A stretch of 64,000 nucleotides of DNA, taken from Acanthaster planci. Its lineage: Eukaryota > Echinodermata > Asteroidea > Valvatida > Acanthasteridae. Positions 24,301 to 34,724 of this stretch are shown piece after piece (the stretch's first letter is position 1; each line of letters begins with the position of its first letter). The notes under the pieces are model-generated. The model worked only from the letters and a program-made list of their open reading frames with translations. It was not told the origin of the DNA and ran no database searches. Made by a program: the position numbers and the translations under genes. The stretch covers positions 652,785 through 716,784 of the forward strand of contig NW_019091499.1 in assembly GCF_001949145.1 (NCBI RefSeq). Reading direction: 5' to 3'.

Positions 24301-25706
24301 TGACAAATTACAATACATGAAAATCCTATACACTGCCTTTAAAAACAAAGTAAATAAAGGCATGGAAGTAAACAAAGCCTTGAACAGAGTAATGCCCAAA
24401 TATAGGGCTAAATTTGACGGACTTTTTAAGAGGGTGAATATACCTTTTTCTTGTAATGTCACGATCGTGCTGGACCTATGATGTGTTGTCATGGTGATGA
24501 GTGCACAGTGTTGTGGTGATTCAAGATAAATTAGTCAAGTATGCAGCGTTCGCCGGTCAACCACAGGACGACAGGGCACGAGACTTGTGTTGTTTGCCGT
24601 CTATCAATGACTCACCTTTCTTAAGTCATTATTCCCTTACGATCCAAGCTAGAGTCGTGCACACCTATACAGATGCTGTTATGATGTACGCAACGCTTCA
24701 ACAGTTCAGGGGATGCCATTTGTCTACTCTACAGAGGGAAGATATGCTGTAACTTATTTCATTGTATCGATTTTCTGTACTTTGTACTGAATCTCCAAAT
24801 TTCCAAAGGTACAGTATTTCTTTTATTCTTATTATTTTGTTTCAACGGGTATTTAGAAAATGCATATTGTATATACAGTAGATTTACGTACAAACGCAAA
24901 TCAAAGTCCCATAATACAAAAATCACTCACCGTAGTACACAAACAAATACACAAAACGGTACGTTCGTTGATCCCCTCTAAAATTACCCAACACCCCCAC
25001 GTATAAATGGAATATTGTGTATCCTCATTTTGTGTTAATGAAGATCACGTGGGACGACATCCATTCTTCTGATGGGTCGAGAGCCCGTCAAAATTACGCA
25101 ATATCGACTGGTTAGACGGGCAGCACGACTAACATCTCCTGCCATCATCAGGCATTATTCGGCATCCTAAGAATAAAGTGATCCAGTATCCCAATCTTCA
25201 GCGTCCAGCAGAATGATATAGAACTCCAATACAATGAAAACGAGAAGGGCATTTTCTAAAGTCACAGATAATCAACCCGAGAAAAAATGCAGAGATGCTA
25301 CATTTTCTCGATATCGGTCAACTAAAATAACAAATCTCTGTTTTATTGATACATAGGTCGGTAAATCATTTTTCTGGCAAAGTTCCTGACTATGGATTAA
25401 ACGATCTGGTAAAGCGGGTATACACGAAATAAAGAATATGTTGTCATGATTAAATAGCCAATCTTAACATTTCTTATTTAAAAATTTATCAAGGCGTTCA
25501 TGCGATGGATTTTTGCCCGTTCTAATCTGAGTATATCTATCATCGAGTACGGGATCCCTTTAATGGTTCACTATTTTATGTCTTACCTTCGACGTAGGAG
25601 ATCTGGTAACCAATCACTTCTTCCGACTTGTCTTTGGGTGGGATCCACTTGACAACCAGCGTTCGTTTCCGCGGACGCACTGACAGGGATCTGACCGTAC
25701 GAGGAA
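21391..25706 (-). CDS. Cadherin gene exons 9-10: fibronectin III domain and C-terminus
   Basis: Exon 9 (25706-25587) gives the first half of an FN3 sandwich: VPRTVRSLSV, the strand-B/C Trp in LVVKWIPP, and VIGYQISY. Exon 10 (21584-21391), after a 4-kb intron, gives the second half: the LSTGTRYLVTIRAFSAVGFG strand F/G signature and ARDFVV, then a short tail and a stop. Phases are 1-1 at both joints, and exon 9 joins LamG exon 8 in phase 1. FN3 is not normally part of classic cadherins. Confidence 0.75.
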
Positions 25707-28700
25707 CTGCATTCAAAGACGAAATTCATGGAAAGGGTGGCTTTTTATCCAATAGTTATGATACTTCCACATCTAGTGATAGTAAACACGACGAGGGGGA
25801 GTGACAAGGACGAAACCGGGTAGTGTCAGTGGCAGGGTCTCATAAAGAATTCACGATCCCTATAACGGGCATTTCATATCTGTGAAATTATACAATATGC
25901 AATGCCTCGTTATAGGAACGAACTGGCAACCCGTTAAGGCTGAAAATGGTACTTGTATCCAATGGATGCCACCGACTAACAGTTGCAATAATTTCCCATG
26001 GACCGTCTGTACTATCACAATAATGTTGCCTGCCATAGCCAGGGAATTCAGATGTGGTCAGTGGCCCTCTCAAAATCCACCCAAATCGAAAAATAACAAG
26101 GTTGGCAAGACTGTGCAAAATAAAGAGCAGCAGCCGCTGTACCCAAACGAAGATAAAGAAGTGAGTTTGCTTTGTAAATATTTGAAGAAGGGAAACGAAG
26201 TTGCTTTCATTGCTCTCCTGCTCTCCAAAACGAGTTTCATAGTGCATATAAAAATATTACGAGGGTACTTGGTATCACCTTTGACTCTAGTAACCGAAGT
26301 CTCGGAAGAGTCGCTTTCTTCATTACAGCGGGGCGACGTGCCGACATTCTTGAGTCTATTTGAGAGGTCGATTATGGCCGAGTTGAATTGGACCATGTTG
26401 AGACAGCCGATGAAATGGGCCGAGGTCACGTGGCCAGCGCTCACGAACGATGGAATGCCCCCTAGAAAAAGTGGCCCATTGAGGTTCAGGAACCTAACAT
26501 AAAATTACGCACAAAATACACGTAAAATCGTTAGTTTTTTATGCTCACGAATTTGGATGTTTGCACCAATAATTAACTTTGTGGACTTGTGCGAATACAG
26601 GATGTCAAGCTCAACGTTAAGGAGCTCCAGCGTATGTGGCGTGGTACATTTATTAGTAATATTTTACATTTAAAGTGATCTCCGCTATAATAAAACAATT
26701 TCGTTTTGTAACATATAAAAACGTATTAAAATTTACCAGGGAATGAAGCAATTTGCAACTTAATGCTACAAAACCGGTGATAGAAACAGGCTCACAACTC
26801 CAAGCGGACTGTACTTCACCTTTTTAAAAATATTACATGCTAGTTTCCATTCAAAATCTAAGCGAATACAAAATTTTGTCTTTGAAGCTGCAACGAAAAG
26901 AGGCACAGATCGAAAAACCTACTTGGCCCGCGGGACTTTCCTCTGCACACCAATTCCTAGGCAAGACGAGTCGGCATAACTCACGTTCCAGGCGGCCGCC
27001 GCTGAGGTGCAGTTGTCTATTCCCATCACAACATTCTAGCCAAAACAACGCGTAGTATGAGGGGACTTCCAAGCCCAGGTGCATCGCATTTCATTAAAGG
27101 CAACAGGCAAACTGATCTTGGGATCGTGGTAATGGAGTCATTGGGTGCAAAGAGTGATTCTACAGGATGTCAGTGGTATACCCAGCGAGGGGGGGGCAGG
27201 AGGATAATTTGCCCCTTGACGGATTTTGGGACCTCGAGTAAGGCTTTTTTAATAGTTTTTTTCTCCCCCAAGCATCACGTTGACTAAGCCAGGAGCCGCA
27301 TTCGCTTTTGAATTAGCCCATTCCCCAACGCACCAAAAGCCGGATACGCCGCTGCAGGATGCGAAGAAAATCGAGTGGAGTAACAGGAGGGGCACGGGGA
27401 CACCCGAACCCTATAAGTTTACCTTGCTCCGCACCTAGATATATGTCCCATCATAAATTAAGACAAAGTTATGACACTGGCTCAATCAGTAGAGTAGGAG
27501 GCAAACTTGCCAGCGTCAACACTTTGCACTCGAAACCAGTCACACAAGATCTATCAGTACTCCAAATTTTCCCGTATTTAAAACAAAGAAGTACGATCCA
27601 TTTTTAACCCACTTTGCTCTTGTTAGTCATGCTTTGAACTTTTCGTGTATTAATTAGGAATCAAGGTCAGCTCACCCCGCCGGAGTGATTGATGTAGACG
27701 TCATGCCACGCCCCATCGCTGACATTCCTGGCAACAGATGCGCTAGTACCACCGCTGCCGGCATCCGCCCTGCCGGACCTCCTGAAGTGCAAGATGCCGC
27801 CCAGGATCTGCAGTGCCACGGACTCGCCCCTCCCGCCCAGCTGACCGTTGTACAGGAGGAGGCCGTTGGGTCGCACTGTCTTGAATCTGCAAGTCGAGAA
27901 ATGTGCCATAGAATGCAAGACATATGGTGATGTTTTTTTTCCAGAAACCTGTGTAAACGAATAGGATATGTTTTCTTGCGCCTGTTTGCCGTAAATAGCC
28001 GTTCAACGAGATCGCCATTGATGCTTTCATTCATGGCCCCTCATTATTTTTGAGCATGTAAACGTGGTAGTCATCTCCTTTTTACTAACAAGCTTAAAAG
28101 TGTACGTCATCCAGCGGCGTAGCCGGGGGGGGCAGTGGGACAGTTGGATGTTATAACGGAAGCGTCCCCAAAAAATATTCTAACTATTTTTTTTGTTTTT
28201 CCAAATTTCCAGGAAGGTGCAACTGGGAATGATGTTGTTAAGGGGGGGGGTCCCCTCCATCTATGCCACTGAAAGTATCACAGTAAAAAAGATGCTACTT
28301 ATTTCATGGGTTATCTGTTAAGCCTGTTTTGATCGAAGACAATTTCGAGCGTGCACTTCACTGACGAATTTGATTTTATGAATACAGATAAAAACCGAAG
28401 GCTTGCATGGTGAGTATATGTAAAGCAAGTGGCTTGCGGTTACACCGTGTAAGTTTGAAAAATCTCTTTTGTGAGCATGTGTGGTACCGAAAGGAGTCGG
28501 TTTACTTAACGTTTCGGATAGTGTGCCCATTGCGTCGTCAGAGAGATGGAAGAGATGTCTCCCGAAAACCACAAACACTTTGATTTCATGCGGTTGATCT
28601 ATAATGAATATCGAGTGCAGAGGGGGGAGGGTTGTTTGAGGGTCGAACTCCCTCTCTGAAAAAGTTTTGGAGAAAATATTAAAAGTAAGTGAAGTATCGT

Positions 28701-31700
28701 GCACCAATACCATTTTGAACAATGTGTGTCATGTAATGTTTCATCAATATTTCCGATCGTCCGCAACAAAATTAGATATTAAAAAATATCTCCTGCCTGA
28801 CCCCAGAAAATTTCCCGGATCCTCCCCTGAATGGTTTGCAAATAACGGGGATCACAGATCCCAGGGGAGGGGGGTATATATCCCCTCCAATTTGATGGGG
28901 GGATGGGCTCTTGAATCATACCCCCTACTAAAAATGCAGATTTGGGGGAATTCTTTTGAGTTTCCCAACAACCGAAATATATTCAATAGTACTGAAAGGT
29001 GGGAAGAGTGTAAAAGTTCAATTACGCTGGTTTGATGTGTAGTTGGTGCATTTAAGAGATGTAAGTACAATCAAGGTGTATATGCGTATCATGAACAGCG
29101 CCTCTGAGTTTTAGGTAGTGTCCAAAAATTGTCCTTCTCCCACTCTTCAAATTTCCACCGTCGTGTTTTTTTTTGGGGGGGGTGGGATTGAAGTGACCCC
29201 CATCCCCAGTCTCTGGAAAAGATTACGTCACTAGCAGGTACAAGTTGTGAGTCACAATAGATTTACTGTAATGACTGGCTATCATCAGTGCAAATCTGAC
29301 GTCAAACAAATCCACTGACAGGTTACCGATTTCCTTTGGAAGGGGGCCGACGTGAATCATCAAAGACTATCTTATGAGCACTCATGTATATAGCGCCCCC
29401 ACCCCTGCGCCTTTCTAGATTTAACTAATTTCAGCTCATCGTCGCCGATAGAGGGGGGGGGAGTAAATATGCCATCTCAAGAAGAAAACCAACTTGTGGT
29501 TTGAGACCCAATGAAGATACTTGGGACGGGTGAATAAGAGGCAATTTTGTAGGCAAAAATAAATAAATAATCTGGAAGTATATTTTACCTGAGTGATATG
29601 TGAAACTCCCTCAAAACTCGACCCAGAGGCATGTGTGCCTGGTAAGAGCCTTCCTTGAAAGTACGGGTAGTCATCTGACAGCGTGGGCCGTCATATCTGC
29701 CCTGGTCCCTGCAAAAGCAGTTAACCTCTCCTGCATCGTCAACCACGCATGATCCACGGTGGTTGCAAACCGCTTCGGAGCAATTCATGGTTGCGAAGGG
29801 AGGCTGACAGTTCGTGGTACCTTTTTCCAGACACGACAATGTTTTCGTGCACGGTCTCAGTTATTCTTTTTCAAAAATTAATTATCGCACCAATAAAACG
29901 CCATAAACATTTCAGTACCTTCTTAATACTTAATCTAGTTTTTATACACATAAAAACGCCTTTGTCTTAGTGAGGAACCATCGCAGACTTACCGACAAAT
30001 AAACACCTGCAACTATATTCGGGTGCCTGTCGTCGATTTTCACCTTGACTAATGCATTCTTCGTAAATGCTACACGTTTCCACTCCACAATTGTAAGACC
30101 TTCCAGCTGCCTCACAATTGGCTCTGAAGCTCACATTGAAAGCAGTGTAAGATAATCCCAGGGCCACCTCTGATACTATGCTGGCTCCGCCGGCGTGCAT
30201 GGTCGGCACTAGACGGCACTGTGGTCGCACGGGGTCTGGCAAAATGTCCGCAAAGACCTGTAGCTGCTCTGACTCCAAGTAGACCAGTGACCGGAGCTCG
30301 TTTGGCGGTACGACGCTTTTGTCCCGGCGCCTGACGGCTAGGAGGGCCCTGAGAGGTTCTGGTGGGTTGGCTACACCATTGGACGGTCTGGCAAAGCCCC
30401 CTCGAATAACGAGGGTCACGAGTTCGCCCGTCGTCCTGAATACTCGAGCAACGGCGGACACGAACTCTCTGTACCTTGACAGGAAAGTCTGGATGTCTGA
30501 ACGGATGCGAAGCCGCAGCAACATGCAGTGACTGAGCGATAGATCTGTGACTGGTGATGGATAAATTATGCTGCTGCAGATGTTGCTATGGAGGCCATCT
30601 TTACATATCAGTAAATAAGAAGTGAACACGATCATGATCAGATTTTTGTCGCAAAATTAACTTTGCTTACAAATTCGTCAATCACAACAGATCATAACAG
30701 CTTGGCATTGCATGCTGTTTTCTCGCTCATTGTTTTAAAATACATGGAGTTCAACTTGAACGAATACCATTCGTAAAAGACAAAACCTTCGTTCTTATAC
30801 TGAAATAGCTGTATGCTATGTAATTCTCTCTCAACGTTTGATTGGGCATGGTAATAAGAAACGCAAATATTTCTTAGGTTTCAACAAATTCATACCAGAA
30901 ACTTCGATCCTCAGTTGCACTGTGGACGGTATACGGTCGAGCTGAGCCGGCTGGTGGCACGCATGAATCATTCCCGTGTTGGCATCCAAGGTGAAGTTCA
31001 TTCCTAGAACGTGGACAGAATTCCTCTCTGAGACATTCATCGGTGTTTTTCTTCTTTCTTTGACTCCAGCGGCACTTTTGTCTCTTTCAACGAGACGGAA
31101 AATTAAGGAGTCCCCGCTGTCCTTATCTAGTGCACCTACTTTCCCGATAGCATTGCAACCATCATATCCAGCGTAGAAGCTATAGAAGATTCCCTGAGTT
31201 GACGGCACAGTGGGTGAATTGTCATTAATGTCGTGGATGTGGACTACAAGGTGGACGTCCGTGAAGAGCTTCCCAGAGAACGCACGGATGACCGCCTGGT
31301 ACTCAGATCTTTCCTCGCGGTCAAAGCTGTACAGAGCGTGTACTATTCCCGTGCTCCGCTCGATCTGGAAGTACCTCTGCGGTGCCCGCTGCTGCACGAA
31401 TGCGTAGGTCACGACCGCGTTCGGGCCCTCATCTGCGTCGGTGGCGGTGACTTTTCCAATCAGACCGAAGGGTAGGTTGTTCTCGGTCACATTGAGGTGG
31501 AAAGTGGTGCTGGGGAACTTAGGTGGGTTGTCGTTGACGTCTCCCACAAGGACCATGACCTCAACAGACGTTTGAAGTGTAGGCGTGCCTTGATCCGACG
31601 CAATGACCTGGAAATTGTACGATGCTACCCGTTCGCGGTCCAAAGAACGCTGGGTACGGATAAGCCCGCTTCTTTCACCGATGGAAAAGGTGTTTCTGTA

Positions 31701-33202
31701 GTCTCCAGATAGTCTGTAGGTTACAACACCGTTTGTGCCTAAAGTAGCGGTATATAAAATGAAGAGTAAATTTGATACAAATGGAAGGGACCACTTTCCT
31801 GTAAGATCGAGGTAGAAAAGCTCTGCAACACTTACCTATATCATTGTCCGTTGCAATCACGCGAAGTACGCGACTCATTACGTACGTGTTCTCGTCTACC
31901 ACAATTTCGTATCTGTTCGTAACAAATACTGGTGCGTTGTCGTTCACATCCAAGAGAGTGATTTGCAGCTGGGCCTCAGCACTCCTTGCTGGTTTTCCTT
32001 AAGGTATCAAAAATAACAACAGGTTGAGTTTCAAAACATCGTGTGGTTAAGCCTTGATCAGAGCTTTTGATTGAAATGTGCTGAGGCGCTCTTTACTCTT
32101 CGAGGTCTGCTAAATACATGTAGAAGCAAATTTGATCCAACAAATATAAGTTCATTATAAAAATCATACCTTGATCCGTTGCAGTCAAATTAATCATGTA
32201 CACGCCTTTAGCCTCTCGATCCAAGTCCCCAACAACGGCAACCACCCCAGTCACCGGATGCACGGCGAAATCCGTTAAGCCGCCCATATCCTCTGCCCCG
32301 TTGGATATGTTGTATGTGATCTCGCCGGCACCTCCGTCATCCCAGTCCAACGCCTGCACCATCAGGAGAACTGTACCGACGGGAGCATGTTCGCTTACGT
32401 CAGCATAGTAAATATCCTCATAGAAGACTGGGGAGTACAAATTTTCCAGGGGGCTTGAGGGAGTGAGCGAAGGTTGTTGGATTTTGTGGGCACTGGCTGA
32501 CGTAAATGGCGGACTAGTGGTATCGAAATATGCGGAACTCAGGACATCTGCTCGGATCGTGGGTGTGACACTCGAAACTGTGCCGATTCTCTCAGGAGTG
32601 TTGAGTTGCTTAAAGGTGTCTGCAACAGAAGATGTAGTTACAATGAGACCGTTCTGGTTATCTGTGACTGTCTTAGAGCTTTCCCAGCTTGTAGCCCTGT
32701 CGAAGTTGTCAGGTGTGTCAGTTGTCAATCGTGACATGCTTTCGTTCTTTTGGGAAAAGTCGTTGATGATAGATGTTGTCCTATCGATCGCTGCAGTGTG
32801 TTTTAAATCATCTGTAGTGTTGGTAACTATGGCGACATCAAAGTCAGTTAAGTTATTGATACTGATAGAAGTATCAGTATTTATAGCATCGGCAGTGGTG
32901 TGATGAATGCGAGCAGTATCTTCAACCTCATCTGCTTCTATACGACCAGTGGTGTCAATAAGAGATGCACTGCCGGTCATCGTAGTGAGAGAAAGATCGC
33001 CGTGGCTGGTGACATCGGTGCTTGTTTGCTTCTTCCCTTCACTTTCTACATTTGTAACAGTCGGATGTTTTGTGGCAAGCGTTTGGCAAGGGGTTTGATA
33101 GCAGGGGACGTAGTGAGCCGGTGCCAAATACAGATAAGCAGCGAGAAAGATGAGGCAAATAAATGGCTGACTCTTACGTGACGTCATTGCGAGTGGAAAC
33201 AT
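21391..33202 (-). CDS. Secreted-looking cadherin with NC/EGF/LamG region and a fibronectin III domain
   Basis: A ten-exon model with all GT-AG borders and matching phases: 33202-32170, 31997-31836, 31738-30896, 30598-29993, 29820-29589, 27886-27676, 27035-26923, 26493-26279, 25706-25587 and 21584-21391. Coding length is 3729 bases (1242 residues). Order: signal peptide (1-29), Ser/Thr-rich region (35-255), cadherin repeats EC1-EC4 (256 to about 680), the non-chordate cadherin region (680-881), EGF (about 890-930), laminin G (about 935-1120), fibronectin III (about 1140-1242). The NC-EGF-LamG block is the membrane-proximal module of invertebrate classic cadherins, which act in calcium-dependent cell adhesion. 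Unlike those, this protein has few repeats, ends after an FN3 domain, and shows no membrane segment or catenin-binding tail. Unless a further exon was missed (no donor is visible before the stop at 21391), it should be secreted. The acceptor of exon 5 has a poor pyrimidine tract and is the least certain border. Confidence 0.8.
23400..23540. repeat. Nested hairpin repeat, GGGTCA family, in a cadherin-gene intron
   Basis: Outer arms AATTGGGTCCCATT (23417-23430) and AATGGGACCCAATT (23526-23539) are perfect complements. Inside lie TGACCC/GGGTCA (23436-23441 with 23448-23453), ATGACTC/GAGTCAT (23458-23464 with 23471-23477) and TTTGACC/GGTCAAA (23479-23485 with about 23493-23499). GGGTCA/TGACCC also flanks it at 23400-23414. 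Confidence 0.65.
24442..24555 (+). repeat. Dispersed repeat, copy 2
   Basis: Same family and orientation as 20534-20658, sharing TGTCACGATCGTG, GGACCTATGATGT and the AAGATAAATTAGTCAAG..TGCAGCGTTCGC end. It lies in the last intron of the cadherin gene. Confidence 0.6.
26279..29820 (-). CDS. Cadherin gene exons 5-8: EGF and laminin G
   Basis: Exon 5 (29820-29589) holds an EGF module (CSEAVCNHRGSC then CFCRDQGRYDGPRC) and the first strand of laminin G. Exons 6 (27886-27676), 7 (27035-26923) and 8 (26493-26279) complete the LamG fold: NGLLLYNGQ, VALQILGGILHF, GAWHDVYI, NVVMGIDNC, DSSC, LNLNGPLFLGG, and the closing FIGCLNMVQFNSAIIDL. The two short exons are recovered only by splicing; exon 7 is read through a GTGAGT that is evidently not used as a donor, because the longer form restores phase and the DSSC strand. 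In classic invertebrate cadherins this unit is cleaved and sits next to the membrane. Confidence 0.8.
27171..27354 (+). mobile_element. hAT-like miniature element with 8-bp target duplication
   Basis: Left end CAGTGGTATACCCAGC and right end (complement) CAGCGGCGTATCCGGC are imperfect inverted repeats of the CAGTGGCGTAGCC type, common for hAT-related miniature elements. The flanks CAGGATGT (27163-27170) and CAGGATGC (27355-27362) match at 7 of 8 bases, as expected for a hAT target duplication. Internally it has a G run and no frame. It sits in intron 6 of the cadherin gene. Confidence 0.6.
27476..27546 (+). repeat. tRNA-like SINE head
   Basis: GGCTCAATCAGTAGAGTAGG at about 27479-27498 resembles an A box, and CACTCGAAACC at about 27527-27537 a weak B box. 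It is intronic and does not fold as a complete tRNA. Confidence 0.3.
28112..28271 (+). mobile_element. hAT-like miniature element
   Basis: Starts CAGCGGCGTAGCC followed by a G run and ends in a second G run followed by ATCTATGCCACTG, whose complement is CAGTGGCATAGAT. The termini are imperfect inverted repeats of the same type as at 27171-27354. No clear target duplication. Intronic. Confidence 0.45.
28440..28580 (-). mobile_element. Penelope-like element tail fragment
   Basis: On the minus strand, CTCTCTGACGACGCAATGGGC is followed by ATCCGAAACGTTAAG. The pairing of CTGANGA with CGAAACG at this spacing is a hallmark of Penelope-like element ends, which can carry hammerhead ribozyme cores; here the stem between the two is weak. 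No reverse transcriptase remains. Confidence 0.35.
29993..30598 (-). CDS. Cadherin gene exon 4: non-chordate classic-cadherin region
   Basis: Encodes about 202 residues between the last cadherin repeat and the EGF domain. A run of hydrophobic strands (SLSHCMLLRLRI) and a long helix-like section around VARVFRTTGELVTLVIRGG are followed by a Cys-rich end (CRLVP, CEAAGRSYNC, CSIYEEC, YSCRCLF). That end matches the Cys pattern leading into the first EGF-like module of invertebrate classic cadherins. The assignment rests on position and Cys spacing, not on strong sequence identity. Confidence 0.65.
30896..31997 (-). CDS. Cadherin gene exons 2-3: EC1 end to EC4
   Basis: Exon 2 (31997-31836) finishes EC1 with LDVNDNAPVF and starts EC2 (VVDEN, ATDND). 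Exon 3 (31738-30896) carries the rest of EC2 (GVVTYRL, LDRERV, ASDQGTP, DVNDNPPKF), all of EC3 (NVTENN, ATDADEG, FDREE, DINDNSPTV) and a divergent EC4 (ALDKDSGDSL, LDANTGMIH) that lacks the usual DxNDN end. EC1-EC3 keep the Asp, Glu and Asn residues that bind calcium between repeats; EC4 has lost several. Both exons are phase 1 at each end, so they could be skipped or duplicated without shifting the frame. Confidence 0.85.
32170..33202 (-). CDS. Cadherin gene exon 1: signal peptide, Ser/Thr-rich region, EC1
   Basis: Encodes residues 1-344. Met1 is followed by a basic stretch and the hydrophobic core FICLIFLAAYLYL, giving a signal peptide ending near 30. About 220 residues rich in Thr, Ser and Asp follow, with several Asn-X-Ser/Thr sites and no cadherin similarity, probably heavily O-glycosylated. 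EC1 begins near 256 and shows SEHAPVGTV, the DWDD calcium-ligand position, TYNI and LDRE. The exon ends in ATDQG at a phase-1 donor (G|GTATGA at 32170). Confidence 0.82.
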
Positions 33203-34694
33203 GTCATTGGCTTAGGTGGCAGCTGACCGTCGAATCATGAACGCACATTTAATCCAGCTGTGGTTGATGATCGATAAGAAAAAATCAGTCACCTTTAATT
33301 CGAATCCACTGACTCAAATCTGAAAGTGATTTCCATGACTTTCTGACCCTTTCCCCCTATAGTCTTTTATCCGAACAGGAATCCAGTGAAGCGAGAGAAG
33401 TGAAAACTACTCTCAAATGAAATGTTTGCACACTTTATTAAGTTTTACAAACTTTACACTTGGGCAGCGTTTGGATCGCTGCCATTTCCTGGGTTGAATT
33501 GAATTGTTCTTAATGTTTATTTCGGGATTAAGGGCCTGTTTTTGAATCATGGTCAATGGGACGGCCATCTTTTGCACTGGTAGATAAGATTTTCCCACAA
33601 ACCCCTCTTGATAACAAGTCCTTAAAGGAGGAATAAGAAATAAAGTTACCCCAACTACACTTCATGATGCAGTTTCAATTCGGTGGTGCACCTTTTTATA
33701 CTTTTGTCTTCGAAAAACCTTCTAAAATCATTACAGCTATTATTCTCTGGAATGAGAGGAATTTCTGGAGAAAAAGATAAAAACCTGAAAAATGTCGTTC
33801 GTTCGAAGTGCACGAGGTCAAAAGAAAGCAGTCAGGTTTGGTTCTATGTGAACTGTAAAAAAATTGTGCGATACCCAAGTATTAAACAATCCACCATTCT
33901 TGGTCGACGACGTAAGTGGCAAAACGTTAAAGCCGGTTCATACTTAAGGCAAATGGGAAAGCCAAGCGAATTTTAACATCACGACAACTTTGCCGCGACA
34001 TTTCGCTCGAGTTGAAATGTGTTCAGCTTTAAGAATTCGGGACGCGAATATTGGATATGACGTCACAAATTCGCGTTCATTTTCGCGCCAAGTACAAATT
34101 GGCCTTTAGATGGATAAAAATGGTTCTTTTGACGAATGCCATCGAGGGAGTGTCGGATCCGTGAAGTGACCGCTATTTTATTTTATAACCTTTTCAAGTC
34201 CCATTCACGGTACAACATTTCCTTTTAGACCAGAAAATAACAGCTGTAATGATTTTTGAGGGTTCTTAAAGTTAGAAGTGACTAAAGTGCAGAAGCTAAG
34301 AGAAAATGACAGAAATTTGTGCCCCTATACAGTCTCGATGGGCCGCTCAAGCTTGTCGACTCCACTTACCATTCTTTGCGCATGCGCACATAATTTAGAA
34401 CTTATTAGTGAATTGGCCTTTACAGAGACACTCAGAGAAATTTTACGCACCTCACGAGCTACCGTCCAGGGCACACTGGCCAATTAACCTCCAATTATAG
34501 CCACTGGCAGTGAAAGTTATCCATATCTACAGATCCCATGGCTTGAGGGGACTTGAAAGTACAAGGCTTGGGACAATGCCGTATTTGAAATTCCCCTACT
34601 GTGGGAAGCCCAATATAGTGAAAGGCACTGCAAACGGGTTTTACATGTAAACGCACCCAAGTGTGTATTTGCCTGCAACTAGGGACCCCTATTG

Positions 34695-34724
34695 NNNNNN
34701 NNNNNNNNNNNNNNNNNNNNNNNN
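34695..34724. other. Assembly gap (30 N)
   Basis: Thirty undetermined bases; the true gap length is unknown. Confidence 0.99.

Noticed and set aside
25882-26502. 206-codon plus-strand frame
   Set aside because: It lies opposite the laminin G exon at 26493-26279 and has no domain of its own; the minus strand carries the recognisable FIGCLNMVQF strand.
28318-28722. 134-codon minus-strand frame
   Set aside because: Contains the Penelope-like tail sequence and no protein domain; intronic.
32463-32903. 146-codon plus-strand frame
   Set aside because: Antisense to the Ser/Thr-rich part of the cadherin gene; its composition mirrors the ACN/TCN codons of the real strand.
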